Of a stretch of 64,000 nucleotides of DNA, positions 25,448 to 33,201 are shown one piece after another (the first letter of the stretch is position 1; each line of letters starts with the position of its first letter). A program made the translations under genes and the position numbers. The stretch spans positions 62,001 to 126,000 of the forward strand of contig BOLD01000010.1 of NCBI GenBank assembly GCA_016861345.1, written 5' to 3'. Below the pieces are notes generated by a model that ran no database searches, was not told the origin of the DNA, and saw nothing but the letters and a program-made list of their open reading frames with translations. Source of the stretch: Oligoflexia bacterium. GTDB taxonomy: Bacteria; Bdellovibrionota; Bdellovibrionia; Bdellovibrionales; Bdellovibrionaceae.

Positions 25448-26563
25448 ATGGGTAGCTTAAAGTTCAACAACTGTACAGCAAAAATGGTCACCTTGTGCGC
25501 CCTCCTATGCCTATTCTTTTTCCCGCTCGGCGGTTTTGCTATGCCTCTCCCCAGTTGGTGGACCGAACCCCCACCGCCACCTCGGTATAAGGGCCCAGCT
25601 CCCTCTGAAATTTCAACCCCACTAGGGACCCGAGCCGTGCTCTCCCCAGAGCTTGTCCGGCTCAAGGAATTTGCAAAAGTCCCCACTTCTTTACTTTCGG
25701 AAATGGATTCCAGAACTCTGGCTGAAGCCCTTGTCCAAAGACTCCATCTTCGAGAGGAAAAGGGCCCTGAACTTAAAGGAACTCCCTACGATTTTAAAAA
25801 ACAGGCACAGATTCTGATTCAATTTAACTCAAAAAATCTAGATCAAATCATCGAAAAAGGTTTTCTCAATTATCACGAAACGCTTGCGACCTCTGTCAGT
25901 CCTGATCAAGACTACCGAACTTACAACGAGAATGAAATGATCCGACTGACAATCCCTGGGGGAACAGAACCAGAAATCCGAGACGAAGACGAGCTTCGCG
26001 AGAAACAAAAATTGAAAACGAAAGCTGAACGAAAATTTGATCATCTTCGTCCAAAATATGGATACGTCGATCTGACAGAAAACATTCCGTTTGGAAAAAC
26101 GAAGTTCTACAACGAATATGGCAATGTCTTTGCCGTAATGAAGGACGAAGTCAAACTTCGAACCACTTGGACCTTAGGAGATAGTATTGAACTCACTGAT
26201 CAACTCAACAAAAAGGATGGAATGGTACGAACTTTTTTATCGAATACTCTTTTTGAAGCTGAAAAAGATATGCACGGTCGATATCTTGAGGCCCAAATTT
26301 GGGGCGAACTTGATTTTCGCGACATCAAGGCACTTTATGTTGAGTCTCATCATCAGGATCTTATCGATGAACTTAAAAAAGTGGGATTGCCCGTTTACTT
26401 GGTCCGCCGAGTAAGAGTGAAAGGCCGACAAAGCCTTGTTCAAGAAGAAACCCTGTATCAGGGAAATCGAAGCAAGATAAAGGAATATCAAAAATCCCTC
26501 GTGTCTACTCGAATCAACCGGACAGCACTTCCCCTCTTATGTCCAAAAATATTCCTAAACTAG
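25448..26563 (+). CDS. Exported DUF3626-like protein
   Basis: From ATG 25448 the protein has 371 residues with a hydrophobic export signal (about 10-30, ending in GGFAMP) and a Pro-rich start of the mature part (WWTEPPPPPRYKGP). Blocks LRPKYGYVDL, TKFYNEYGNVFAVMKDEV, RTTWTLGDS and RYLEAQIWGELDFRDIKALYV follow the pattern I remember for DUF3626. That family is not characterised, and similarity to ADP-ribosyltransferase-like folds is only a suspicion. An earlier in-frame ATG at 25364 exists. It ends convergent to an rhlE remnant. Confidence 0.6.
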   Translation: MGSLKFNNCTAKMVTLCALLCLFFFPLGGFAMPLPSWWTEPPPPPRYKGPAPSEISTPLGTRAVLSPELVRLKEFAKVPTSLLSEMDSRTLAEALVQRLHLREEKGPELKGTPYDFKKQAQILIQFNSKNLDQIIEKGFLNYHETLATSVSPDQDYRTYNENEMIRLTIPGGTEPEIRDEDELREKQKLKTKAERKFDHLRPKYGYVDLTENIPFGKTKFYNEYGNVFAVMKDEVKLRTTWTLGDSIELTDQLNKKDGMVRTFLSNTLFEAEKDMHGRYLEAQIWGELDFRDIKALYVESHHQDLIDELKKVGLPVYLVRRVRVKGRQSLVQEETLYQGNRSKIKEYQKSLVSTRINRTALPLLCPKIFLN

Positions 26564-26781
26564 AATTCCGAGCTAATTTCTTTTTTTTCTTTCGGTGTTT
26601 GCTTTTTTTACGCTTTTCTTCGAACTCAAGCAATGCTTCTAAGCTCATACTCTGCTCAATGGGCTGAGCAATAATTTCATAATCACCCTTACTCACATTT
26701 ATGACATCGATCTTTTTATTGATCAAAGTTTGGATATCTTCCAAGAGAGGTTTTTCTTCTTTGCTGCAAAATGAAACGGCC
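26514..26781 (-). pseudogene. C-terminal remnant of a RhlE-type DEAD-box helicase
   Basis: The - strand frame reads AVSFCSKEEKPLLEDIQTLI NKKIDVIN, then a Lys-rich tail (KKSKHRKKKKK). This matches the end of RhlE-type RNA helicases after the last helicase motif. Everything before AVSFC is missing and is replaced exactly at 26782 by copy 2 of the 131-bp repeat. No start site remains. The 3' part overlaps the end of the DUF3626-like gene by about 50 nt. Confidence 0.75.
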
Positions 26782-26912
26782 AGGTATAAGGAATACAAAG
26801 CCCCTTTTCTCTACAAACCCAAAGTATTGGTGAGTCAGAGCGAAGCTGCTGAGTGATGTTTTTCCCATAGGAAGCCATTTTGTTTCGGCCAATCGGGCAC
26901 GCCACTCTATCT
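26782..26912. repeat. 131-bp repeat, copy 2
   Basis: This is the second copy of the element at 23637-23767, same orientation, eight mismatches. Its left end is the breakpoint of the rhlE remnant; its right end lies 34 nt before the start of the ART-like gene. On the - strand both copies share an open frame (CPIGRN, MASYGKNITQQ, RSDSPILWVCREKGLCIPYT), and four of six differences in it are silent. Confidence 0.9.
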
Positions 26913-26946
26913 AAATTGGCATATTAGTTGATTGGTTCTTTTATGT

Positions 26947-27690
26947 ATGAACAAAGCGCTGAAACGGAATCGTTTTGACTGTTTAACTATTAGACACCTG
27001 ATAATTAAAATTGTCGGCATTTCTGCCTTTATTCTTTGTGCAGGGCAGGCTCCGGCTTCGCCAAAATGCGAAGGTGTGTTTAGGGCCAAATATGAAGTTT
27101 TGGCACAATATCCAGCTGAAGTATTAAATAACATACGAAACCTTAGACCCGATGTTTATGCGGCAATATTGATGAAAAAATCAGATCTGCTTATTACACA
27201 AGAATTAGACGAAGATTTTTATCGAGAGAATCTAAAAAAGTATTTTCACGGAAATGCTTTTGAGCCCGTTACGCTTTATCGTGGAATTGATGCTAAAACG
27301 CTGTCTTTGAATTTTTTTGGGGAAAAAGGTCTTGTCTGGACATCAGAGAAAATCGAGGATGTCCTCATGTATGCACTGAGTGGTGTGCATCGAGATTCAG
27401 AGCGAATGTTTATTTTCAAAATTGTTGTCCCAAGATTTTTAGTTTATTCAAGATCAACCTGGCCTGTACTAAGATATGAAGATGTTGTTGATCTGACCCC
27501 GTTTGTGCAGGGAGTGGCAGTTATTAAAAATTCAACCAAGCTAGCCAATTTTGTAGAAAAACACGCGGGTCTTCAAGAAGAGATCTCGGCGTTTTTCCGG
27601 AAAAAATACCCTGGTTTATTGGAAGGTGCTTCTCGCGATTGGAAATCTGGAGATGAACTCGCACCCTATTTTAAGAACAAGCCTAAGTAA
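26947..27690 (+). CDS. Exported ADP-ribosyltransferase-like protein
   Basis: From ATG 26947 the protein has 247 residues with an N-terminal export signal after a basic stretch (hydrophobic core about 22-37). The mature part has VTLYRGIDAKTL followed by GLVWTSEKIEDVLMYALSG and a later FIFKIVVPRFLVYS. An Arg in a YRG strand, a Ser-Thr type strand (VWTS) and further strands are the order seen in ADP-ribosyltransferase folds. A catalytic Glu is not certain. It would act outside the cytoplasm, for example as an effector or toxin. It lies between repeat copy 2 and a peptidase relic. Confidence 0.5.
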   Translation: MNKALKRNRFDCLTIRHLIIKIVGISAFILCAGQAPASPKCEGVFRAKYEVLAQYPAEVLNNIRNLRPDVYAAILMKKSDLLITQELDEDFYRENLKKYFHGNAFEPVTLYRGIDAKTLSLNFFGEKGLVWTSEKIEDVLMYALSGVHRDSERMFIFKIVVPRFLVYSRSTWPVLRYEDVVDLTPFVQGVAVIKNSTKLANFVEKHAGLQEEISAFFRKKYPGLLEGASRDWKSGDELAPYFKNKPK

Positions 27691-27750
27691 TATTCCTGGA
27701 TTGTACCAGGCCTGTTGTTAACGTTCCATCCCTCACTTGGAAGCATACTG

Positions 27751-27990
27751 GCTGTCAATTATGTTATCAGCGCTGCTCAACGATGGGAATTAAAACACCA
27801 CCAATGGAGGTACCCCTTTGTTGGCACTATGAATTCTTGTCTACAAAACCTATGTTCAAGACCTTTGCGATTTTGAAAAATTATTTGAGCTCTCAGACTC
27901 AGATTAACAAAAATTTCTTGATCACTGCCGCGCCTTAGAGTCCCATCCCAAGCCTGAAGAGGGGCTAAGGGGGCTAATTATAAAACTTAC
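27751..27990 (+). pseudogene. Internally deleted relic of the COG4324-like peptidase gene
   Basis: Two blocks match the gene at 22580-23644 at DNA level. The first (27751 to about 27830) corresponds to about 22859-22940. The second (about 27830-27985) corresponds to about 23475-23640. About 530 bp between them are gone, including the HETVH motif. A TAA replaces a TAT codon (GATTAACAAA against GATTATCAAA), so the reading is also stopped. The relic ends at the stop of the next, opposing gene. Confidence 0.85.
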
Positions 27991-28496
27991 TCCTCAATAA
28001 TCTTGGGATCAGGAAGGTTTACTCTCGAAGGGGCTTTCTCTTCTTTATCCAACTTTTCGGATTTCTCTCCCTTTTCGGAGACAATCAGTGATTTAATTTT
28101 GGATGCTAACTCGCTTTTGACGATCACATATTGACTGGCTTTCTCAGAGCCAAAGGCTTTTTCAAGGCGATTTAATTCTTCAAGATTGATCTGATTGTAC
28201 TCTGAGAGCAGTTTTTTATAATCATTCAAGAACTTACTTTTTTCTGCAGGAGCTTTGAATTTGGAGTGATCTTGAACTAGCTTTTGCAATGCCGCTTGGT
28301 TCTTTGCTTTTTTCTCAAGGCTTTGTTTATAAATATCCGACAAAGTTTTTTCATCTTGAGCCGACAGGTGCATTTCTTCTGTCAACTTCCAAAGCATCAG
28401 GTCCTCGAGTCGATTTTTACCGTTGTCGGCCCAAGAACCTGAACAGATGCAAAATGTAATGAGAATTAAAGAAATGGTTGCCTTTGGTATGATCAT
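27987..28496 (-). CDS. Periplasmic helical protein of the sigma/anti-sigma operon
   Basis: The 169-residue protein has a signal peptide (about 1-23, ending SGSWA) and a mature part that is almost all charged helix (LTEEMHLSAQDEKTLSDIYKQ, many Lys and Glu), similar in style to Spy/CpxP stress proteins but without a clear LTxxQ motif. It is the third gene after an ECF sigma factor and its anti-sigma factor, 17 nt downstream. I infer a periplasmic sensor or target of that system. Its end overlaps the peptidase relic. Confidence 0.65.
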   Translation of the reverse strand: MIIPKATISLILITFCICSGSWADNGKNRLEDLMLWKLTEEMHLSAQDEKTLSDIYKQSLEKKAKNQAALQKLVQDHSKFKAPAEKSKFLNDYKKLLSEYNQINLEELNRLEKAFGSEKASQYVIVKSELASKIKSLIVSEKGEKSEKLDKEEKAPSRVNLPDPKIIEE

Positions 28497-28513
28497 ATCT
28501 CGATAATCAGAAA

Positions 28514-29014
28514 TCAGTTCTGTGACTCATCCGCCACAAGATTATGAATCTGCTCCTGAGTGAGATGATTCAAGCTTTCTTCGCCCAGGTCCACAAAAAA
28601 ATCATCTGGGTTTTGATGCGTAAGGAGAGAGTGTTCAAAACGAGCCGAACTATTTCCAAGAGCCTGAGCAATTTCAACAGTTTCTCGAACATTGATCTCG
28701 GCCATTCTTGTTTGAGTTTCTGCGGCGATCATAATGACAACCAGAGAAGCCATCATCGTGAAGGCCTGATGTATCTTTTTCCGATAACGCTCAAGCAACG
28801 GCTGCTCCTGAATCTGAACTTCTTCTTTTGAAATCTCGCTCATGATTCGGTCATGCATTTGATCAAAGAAATCATCACTGAATTGAATTTGACCTTGATC
28901 ATACTTTTCAAGCGTTTCAATAACCTTCTTATTATCAGCTTTTTGCTCGATTTCAGCGAGCGGGTCTATATCCATCCACCATTGTGGCTCGCTTTCTCCA
29001 GTTTGCTTTTTCAT
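28514..29014 (-). CDS. Membrane anti-sigma factor
   Basis: The 166-residue protein has one membrane helix (about 86-104; FTMMASLVVIMIAAE) with an N-terminal cytoplasmic part (about 1-80) that could bind the sigma factor and a C-terminal periplasmic part. It lacks the HxxxCxxC zinc motif of ZAS-type anti-sigma factors. Its ATG overlaps the sigma gene stop by 4 nt, the normal arrangement of such pairs. The identification rests on this position and topology. Confidence 0.75.
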   Translation of the reverse strand: MKKQTGESEPQWWMDIDPLAEIEQKADNKKVIETLEKYDQGQIQFSDDFFDQMHDRIMSEISKEEVQIQEQPLLERYRKKIHQAFTMMASLVVIMIAAETQTRMAEINVRETVEIAQALGNSSARFEHSLLTHQNPDDFFVDLGEESLNHLTQEQIHNLVADESQN

Positions 29015-29634
29015 GCGTCAGCCTCCACCACTCGACGAGTCATTTCCATTACAAATCCTCCAACATCTTCTTTCCAATTTTGAAGCTCTTGATGAGTTTC
29101 AATGTCACCCTTAAGCTTCATCAGCGCATGGCGGTAATTCGCCTTTGCAGTGTCATAAGGACACTCCATTATATCCGCTATTTCTTTAAAACTGAGATCC
29201 TCGTAGACTCTTAGAACAAGAGCCGTTTTCTGTCTCTGGGGTAAATCATCCACAAATTTCTGTATAATCTGGGAAACTGAAGTCTGAACCAGTGTGCTTT
29301 CTGCCTGGGGCGCAATACCGAGCTGAACATCCTGAATATCAAAAGTTCCCTCTTTACGCTCGCGCAGCTTATTCTTGGCCGTATTGACAGCAATTTGAAA
29401 CAACCAGCTCTTAAAGCTGGCTCGGGCTTCAAAAGAGGCCAAGCGTTCGTAGGCTTTAATAAAACTTTCTTGAACCACATCTTCCGCCATATCTATATCC
29501 TTCACAAATCGGACGCTCAAACGCATCAACCCACGCTGATGCCTTTTGACCAAAATTGAAAAGGCCTTCTTGTCTCCCCCTTTGACCCTCTCCACAATTT
29601 GGAGATCCGTAAAGTCTTCAGTTTTCTCAGTCAT
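29011..29634 (-). CDS. ECF-family RNA polymerase sigma factor
   Basis: The 207-residue protein has sigma region 2 (about 20-90; VKRHQRGLMRLSVRFV, DMAEDVVQESFIKAYERL) and region 4 (about 140-195; LPQRQKTALVLRVYEDLSFKEIA), separated by a short linker, with no region 1 or 3. This is the ECF (sigma-24/RpoE) layout. It is followed by a membrane anti-sigma factor and a periplasmic helical protein, so it probably responds to envelope stress. The C-terminal 20 residues extend past region 4. Confidence 0.94.
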   Translation of the reverse strand: MTEKTEDFTDLQIVERVKGGDKKAFSILVKRHQRGLMRLSVRFVKDIDMAEDVVQESFIKAYERLASFEARASFKSWLFQIAVNTAKNKLRERKEGTFDIQDVQLGIAPQAESTLVQTSVSQIIQKFVDDLPQRQKTALVLRVYEDLSFKEIADIMECPYDTAKANYRHALMKLKGDIETHQELQNWKEDVGGFVMEMTRRVVEADA

Positions 29635-29844
29635 TGGACACTCCCCTGTCGAAATTCGGTTACACGTTTGTAATTTTTTTTGGGCTAATGACTGATTCGG
29701 TGTTGTATTGCTTCCCGCCCGTCCAAACTTACTTGTTATTATACATGTGCAAAGAGGGGGCCAGATTTTTGCCTAAAATTGGTGCAAAAAAGACTCTATC
29801 TATTTGTTATTATTGATTATTATATATATAAGGATTTCTTATGA

Positions 29845-30768
29845 CTAAGGAGCTATCGTTACTCGATTGCGACCATTTTGCTTGGATTGATAAAGAGCCT
29901 CGTCCGCTCTTTTAAAGAGTTCATCCCAATTGCTTTCGTTTGGCTTACGCGTCGCAAGACCAATCGAAATGGTCACTGGGATTTGCTTACCCTCAAAAAT
30001 AAACTCAGATCCCTGAATCGTTGTGCGAATCCGCTCAGCCACTTCGTGGGCATTTTTTTGTGGCGCCCCTGAAAGAATGAGAACAAACTCTTCTCCCCCA
30101 TAGCGAGCGTAATAGTCATGGGAACGAATCAACTTCGAGTTAATAATCAAAGACATTTGCCGAATAACGTAGTCACCCGCTGCATGTCCGTATCCATCAT
30201 TAATCTTTTTAAAGAAGTCGATATCCAAAACTAAAATTGACAACTCTTCATTGAGAAACTCGGCTCTCTTAATGGCCTCTGGCCCCTTCTCAAGCAGGGC
30301 TCTCTTTGTGAAGGCACCAGTGAGAACATCCTTCTCAGCTTTTTCGATCAACTGCTGATTGGCCAAGGCCTCCATATTTCCTCTCTCAAGAAACTTAAGG
30401 ATGATATTTCCAGCTTTGACTTGATCGTTATTTTTCAATTTGTGTGGCGTTAAAGGATTCAAAACCTGACTGTTGATCGCCGTTTTATTCGAAGATCCCA
30501 GATCTTGAATGATGACCTCAGAACCAACAACATTGAGCTTCGCGTGAGTTCGACTGACACTTTTATCATCAAGAAAAATGGAACTTTCAACTGCACGACC
30601 AATGATATATTCCGGAAGAGTCAAAGACCATTGCTTGCCAACGTACCCCTGAGGGCCCATCAATACAACAAGCGCCGGAGGAGTCTGATCAGCTTCTTTC
30701 ATCTTTCCGCTAAAGGTATCACCGGAAACTATGCTGGTTTTTTCTGAAACATCTTCACCACTTGCCAT
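29845..30768 (-). CDS. dgcB: FHA-GGDEF diguanylate cyclase (DgcB type)
   Basis: The 307-residue protein has a flexible N-terminal tail with Thr11 in SEKTSIV, an FHA domain (about 33-130; Gly57-Arg58, SRTH 72-75, Asn94), and a GGDEF domain (about 145-305). The active site is GGEEF (224-228), preceded by the inhibitory site R215-S-H-D218 five residues before it. It should make cyclic di-GMP and be product-inhibited. In Bdellovibrio, DgcB has the same layout and is activated through its phosphorylated tail; orthology here is inference from layout and from the neighbours. Confidence 0.87.
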   Translation of the reverse strand: MASGEDVSEKTSIVSGDTFSGKMKEADQTPPALVVLMGPQGYVGKQWSLTLPEYIIGRAVESSIFLDDKSVSRTHAKLNVVGSEVIIQDLGSSNKTAINSQVLNPLTPHKLKNNDQVKAGNIILKFLERGNMEALANQQLIEKAEKDVLTGAFTKRALLEKGPEAIKRAEFLNEELSILVLDIDFFKKINDGYGHAAGDYVIRQMSLIINSKLIRSHDYYARYGGEEFVLILSGAPQKNAHEVAERIRTTIQGSEFIFEGKQIPVTISIGLATRKPNESNWDELFKRADEALYQSKQNGRNRVTIAP

Positions 30769-30828
30769 AGATCTAAAAAGTCCCTTTTCCTATCTGAAAA
30801 TTATAAAATTCTCTCTCTGAGAGAACAA

Positions 30829-32052
30829 TCACTTGGTGGTAAATTTACTGCGAGCTAGTCTCTTGCCCAGTTCCACTCCGGGTTGATCAAAAGCATTAAT
30901 ATCCAGAGCCTCGCCTAAAGTACCGATCACCATCTGCCAAAACATAAAAAGGTAACCAATTGTCTTTGGTTCAATATCGGGGATTTCAATCGTCGAAGTC
31001 ATCACATCACTTTGTTCAAGAGCATTTTCTGTGGCAGAGGCCTCTGCATTCAATAGGTCTCCCATCCGATGTCCAACAATGTAATTAGCCGACGGAAACT
31101 CTGTTGTCTTCAGAGCATGCCCTTCTTTTCCAAATCCCGTGTTCACAATGAACAAAACAAATTTATCTTTGGCGCCTTCCATTACCTGCTGAAGAATCGA
31201 GTGCTGATCGCAGGCCCCAACTCCAGAAATTGGAGTGCTCACTCGAGGCGCAGCACCACCCTTTCTTGTTACTTTTTTCGCCAGGGACTCAGCCCACAAC
31301 TGTTGCCACCACAATCCAAAAAATCTAAGCGTCGAAGTATAGGTCCATAAAACCGTCACCCACTTTTCATTTTGAAAACTTTCCTGAATTTGGGCAGACA
31401 TCTCTGCAATTCCCTCTGAATCCTTCACCGCTAAGGCCGCACCTGATCTCATGTCATGAATATTCACTCCGAGATACGCGGCAACGATCATTCCCCCAGG
31501 GGTAAGGACAGAAAAGCGTCCTCCGACATCGATGGGAATTTCGGATTGTGGTATCTGATGAGCCCTCGCCCAAGTGGTCAAAGCATTATCACGATTTTCA
31601 GAGACCACATGAACCTTATCATAAAAAGAAATTTCTAACTGTTCATAGTGTTGGCGAACAAAGTCAGCCGCAACCACTGTCTCAATGGTCCCACCACTCT
31701 TTGAAATCACCAACCAAGCCGTTTTCTGTAAATTTCCAACAGACTGAAGAAGCCTTTCAAACTCGATAGGATCAACATTATCTAAAAAATAAATTTTATT
31801 GTGATTTTTCGGAGTTTGAAAGAGCTCCACGAGAGCTCGGGCCCCTAAAGAAGATCCACCGATCCCAACAACAACAAGATGATCATATTTCTGCCTTAAT
31901 TTCTGACCAACCTCCTGAGCATCAGACCATAACTCATTTCGATCAGGAAGTTGAAAAAAACCTAAATCAGATCGTTGAATCAAACGATGATAGGCTTCTT
32001 TCATAAAAAGGATATTTTGAGTTTTTAAGTAAACCTTCTTAAACTGAATCAT
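30829..32052 (-). CDS. pgi: Glucose-6-phosphate isomerase
   Basis: The 407-residue protein interconverts glucose 6-phosphate and fructose 6-phosphate. Family blocks are VGIGGSSLGARALVEL, VISKSGGTIETV, DVGGRFSVLTPGGM and INAFDQPGVELGKRL, with catalytic Glu and His positions in the usual order. It is shorter than the E. coli enzyme (549), in line with the compact form found in several bacteria. It follows the metallophosphoesterase gene by 23 nt and precedes the cyclase gene by 60 nt. Confidence 0.94.
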   Translation of the reverse strand: MIQFKKVYLKTQNILFMKEAYHRLIQRSDLGFFQLPDRNELWSDAQEVGQKLRQKYDHLVVVGIGGSSLGARALVELFQTPKNHNKIYFLDNVDPIEFERLLQSVGNLQKTAWLVISKSGGTIETVVAADFVRQHYEQLEISFYDKVHVVSENRDNALTTWARAHQIPQSEIPIDVGGRFSVLTPGGMIVAAYLGVNIHDMRSGAALAVKDSEGIAEMSAQIQESFQNEKWVTVLWTYTSTLRFFGLWWQQLWAESLAKKVTRKGGAAPRVSTPISGVGACDQHSILQQVMEGAKDKFVLFIVNTGFGKEGHALKTTEFPSANYIVGHRMGDLLNAEASATENALEQSDVMTSTIEIPDIEPKTIGYLFMFWQMVIGTLGEALDINAFDQPGVELGKRLARSKFTTK

Positions 32053-32075
32053 GAGCGTTTATCATGCCCCTAGAC

Positions 32076-33200
32076 TTATGAAACAGCAACATCTTCTTCA
32101 ATTCTGTGATAGCCGCGCCACTCCTTAAGGCGTCCACGAGGGCGCCCTCCATTCTCTGGATATTCAATAATTACATAAGTCAATTTTGTTATCTTTCCCA
32201 ATGATTCAATATCAAGAGAGGTAATTTCAGTCCAAGTTCCTGTGTTAAAATATTCTTTATCAATTGACCACTGGCGATACTGATAGACATGGCAGTGTCC
32301 AAAAATAACCATGTGCACCCTGTCGTCATTTAATATTTTACGAGCGGAATCCCCAAGGTCAGGAAAAACAGCACTTTCCAGCATAATCTGCAGAAGTCTT
32401 TTAAATGAAATCTGACGACGTGGATCCTTCACAAAAACTGATTTGATGAGATAAACCGATAATTGCAAAAATGAAGTCAAAGCCATCCAGCTTTCATTCC
32501 AAAAAGCCCATCTGACCATCCTTGAAAAAGGACGTATCTTATCTACGAAAGGATTTTTTTCTTTAATTTTCAAAACGAGCTCAATAAAAAAATGACTTCC
32601 AAATGGCAAATTTAAAATAGGCTCCGGAAGATCCTTTTTAAGAAAAAAACGCCTGGGATCCATTCTATTTGCAGCCTCGTGCATGTGACCATGCTCAATG
32701 TGCACTCCATCAAAAAAATAGACGATGTTTTTATATCGAATTGAATTTCCCACCGCAGCATTCAAAAAATCACGACAGGCTGGCCAGAGCATTGCCATAT
32801 CATGGTTGCCAACAATATAGGTAATCGAGTTTCCAGGCTTTGAGGCAAATTCATTCATGGCCTTAAAGACTTTTTCATGACCTTGAACAATTCCTTTTAA
32901 AACCTCAAGACAAATTCCCTCTGTCAAGACAGTGAGAAAATGCCCTCTGTAGTCAACCTGCAAAAAATTAAGAAAATCGCCATTGATGATCAACTCCACT
33001 TCGTAATCACGATATATGCCAGATGAATAGTAGTGCAGAAACTCAACCAGCTTCTCTCCGTAATAGAATTCTTCAAGTTGATTTGTTCCCCCACCTGGAA
33101 GAACCCTGCCCTTTCCCAAATGCAGGTCGCTGACGACCAATTTTATTTTCTTGGGCGCCCGGGGAGCTTCGACTGTCGAGGTGGTGTTCTCTGCTTCCAT
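32076..33200 (-). CDS. Calcineurin-like metallophosphoesterase
   Basis: The 374-residue cytoplasmic protein has the five metal blocks of the family: VSDLHLGKG, INGDFLNFL, IVGNHDMA, IEHGHMHE and FGHCHVYQ. These bind two metals and cleave a phosphoester. The substrate is unknown; UDP-2,3-diacylglucosamine hydrolase LpxH-like and nucleotide substrates are both possible, but the length is more than LpxH (about 240). Its ATG lies 1 nt after the stop of the coiled-coil gene, so they share an operon. Confidence 0.9.
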   Translation of the reverse strand: MEAENTTSTVEAPRAPKKIKLVVSDLHLGKGRVLPGGGTNQLEEFYYGEKLVEFLHYYSSGIYRDYEVELIINGDFLNFLQVDYRGHFLTVLTEGICLEVLKGIVQGHEKVFKAMNEFASKPGNSITYIVGNHDMAMLWPACRDFLNAAVGNSIRYKNIVYFFDGVHIEHGHMHEAANRMDPRRFFLKKDLPEPILNLPFGSHFFIELVLKIKEKNPFVDKIRPFSRMVRWAFWNESWMALTSFLQLSVYLIKSVFVKDPRRQISFKRLLQIMLESAVFPDLGDSARKILNDDRVHMVIFGHCHVYQYRQWSIDKEYFNTGTWTEITSLDIESLGKITKLTYVIIEYPENGGRPRGRLKEWRGYHRIEEDVAVS

Positions 33201-33201
33201 G

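Noticed and set aside
26723..26905. Short - strand frame in repeat copy 2 as a gene
   Set aside because: It runs from the repeat into the rhlE remnant in a frame different from the helicase frame.
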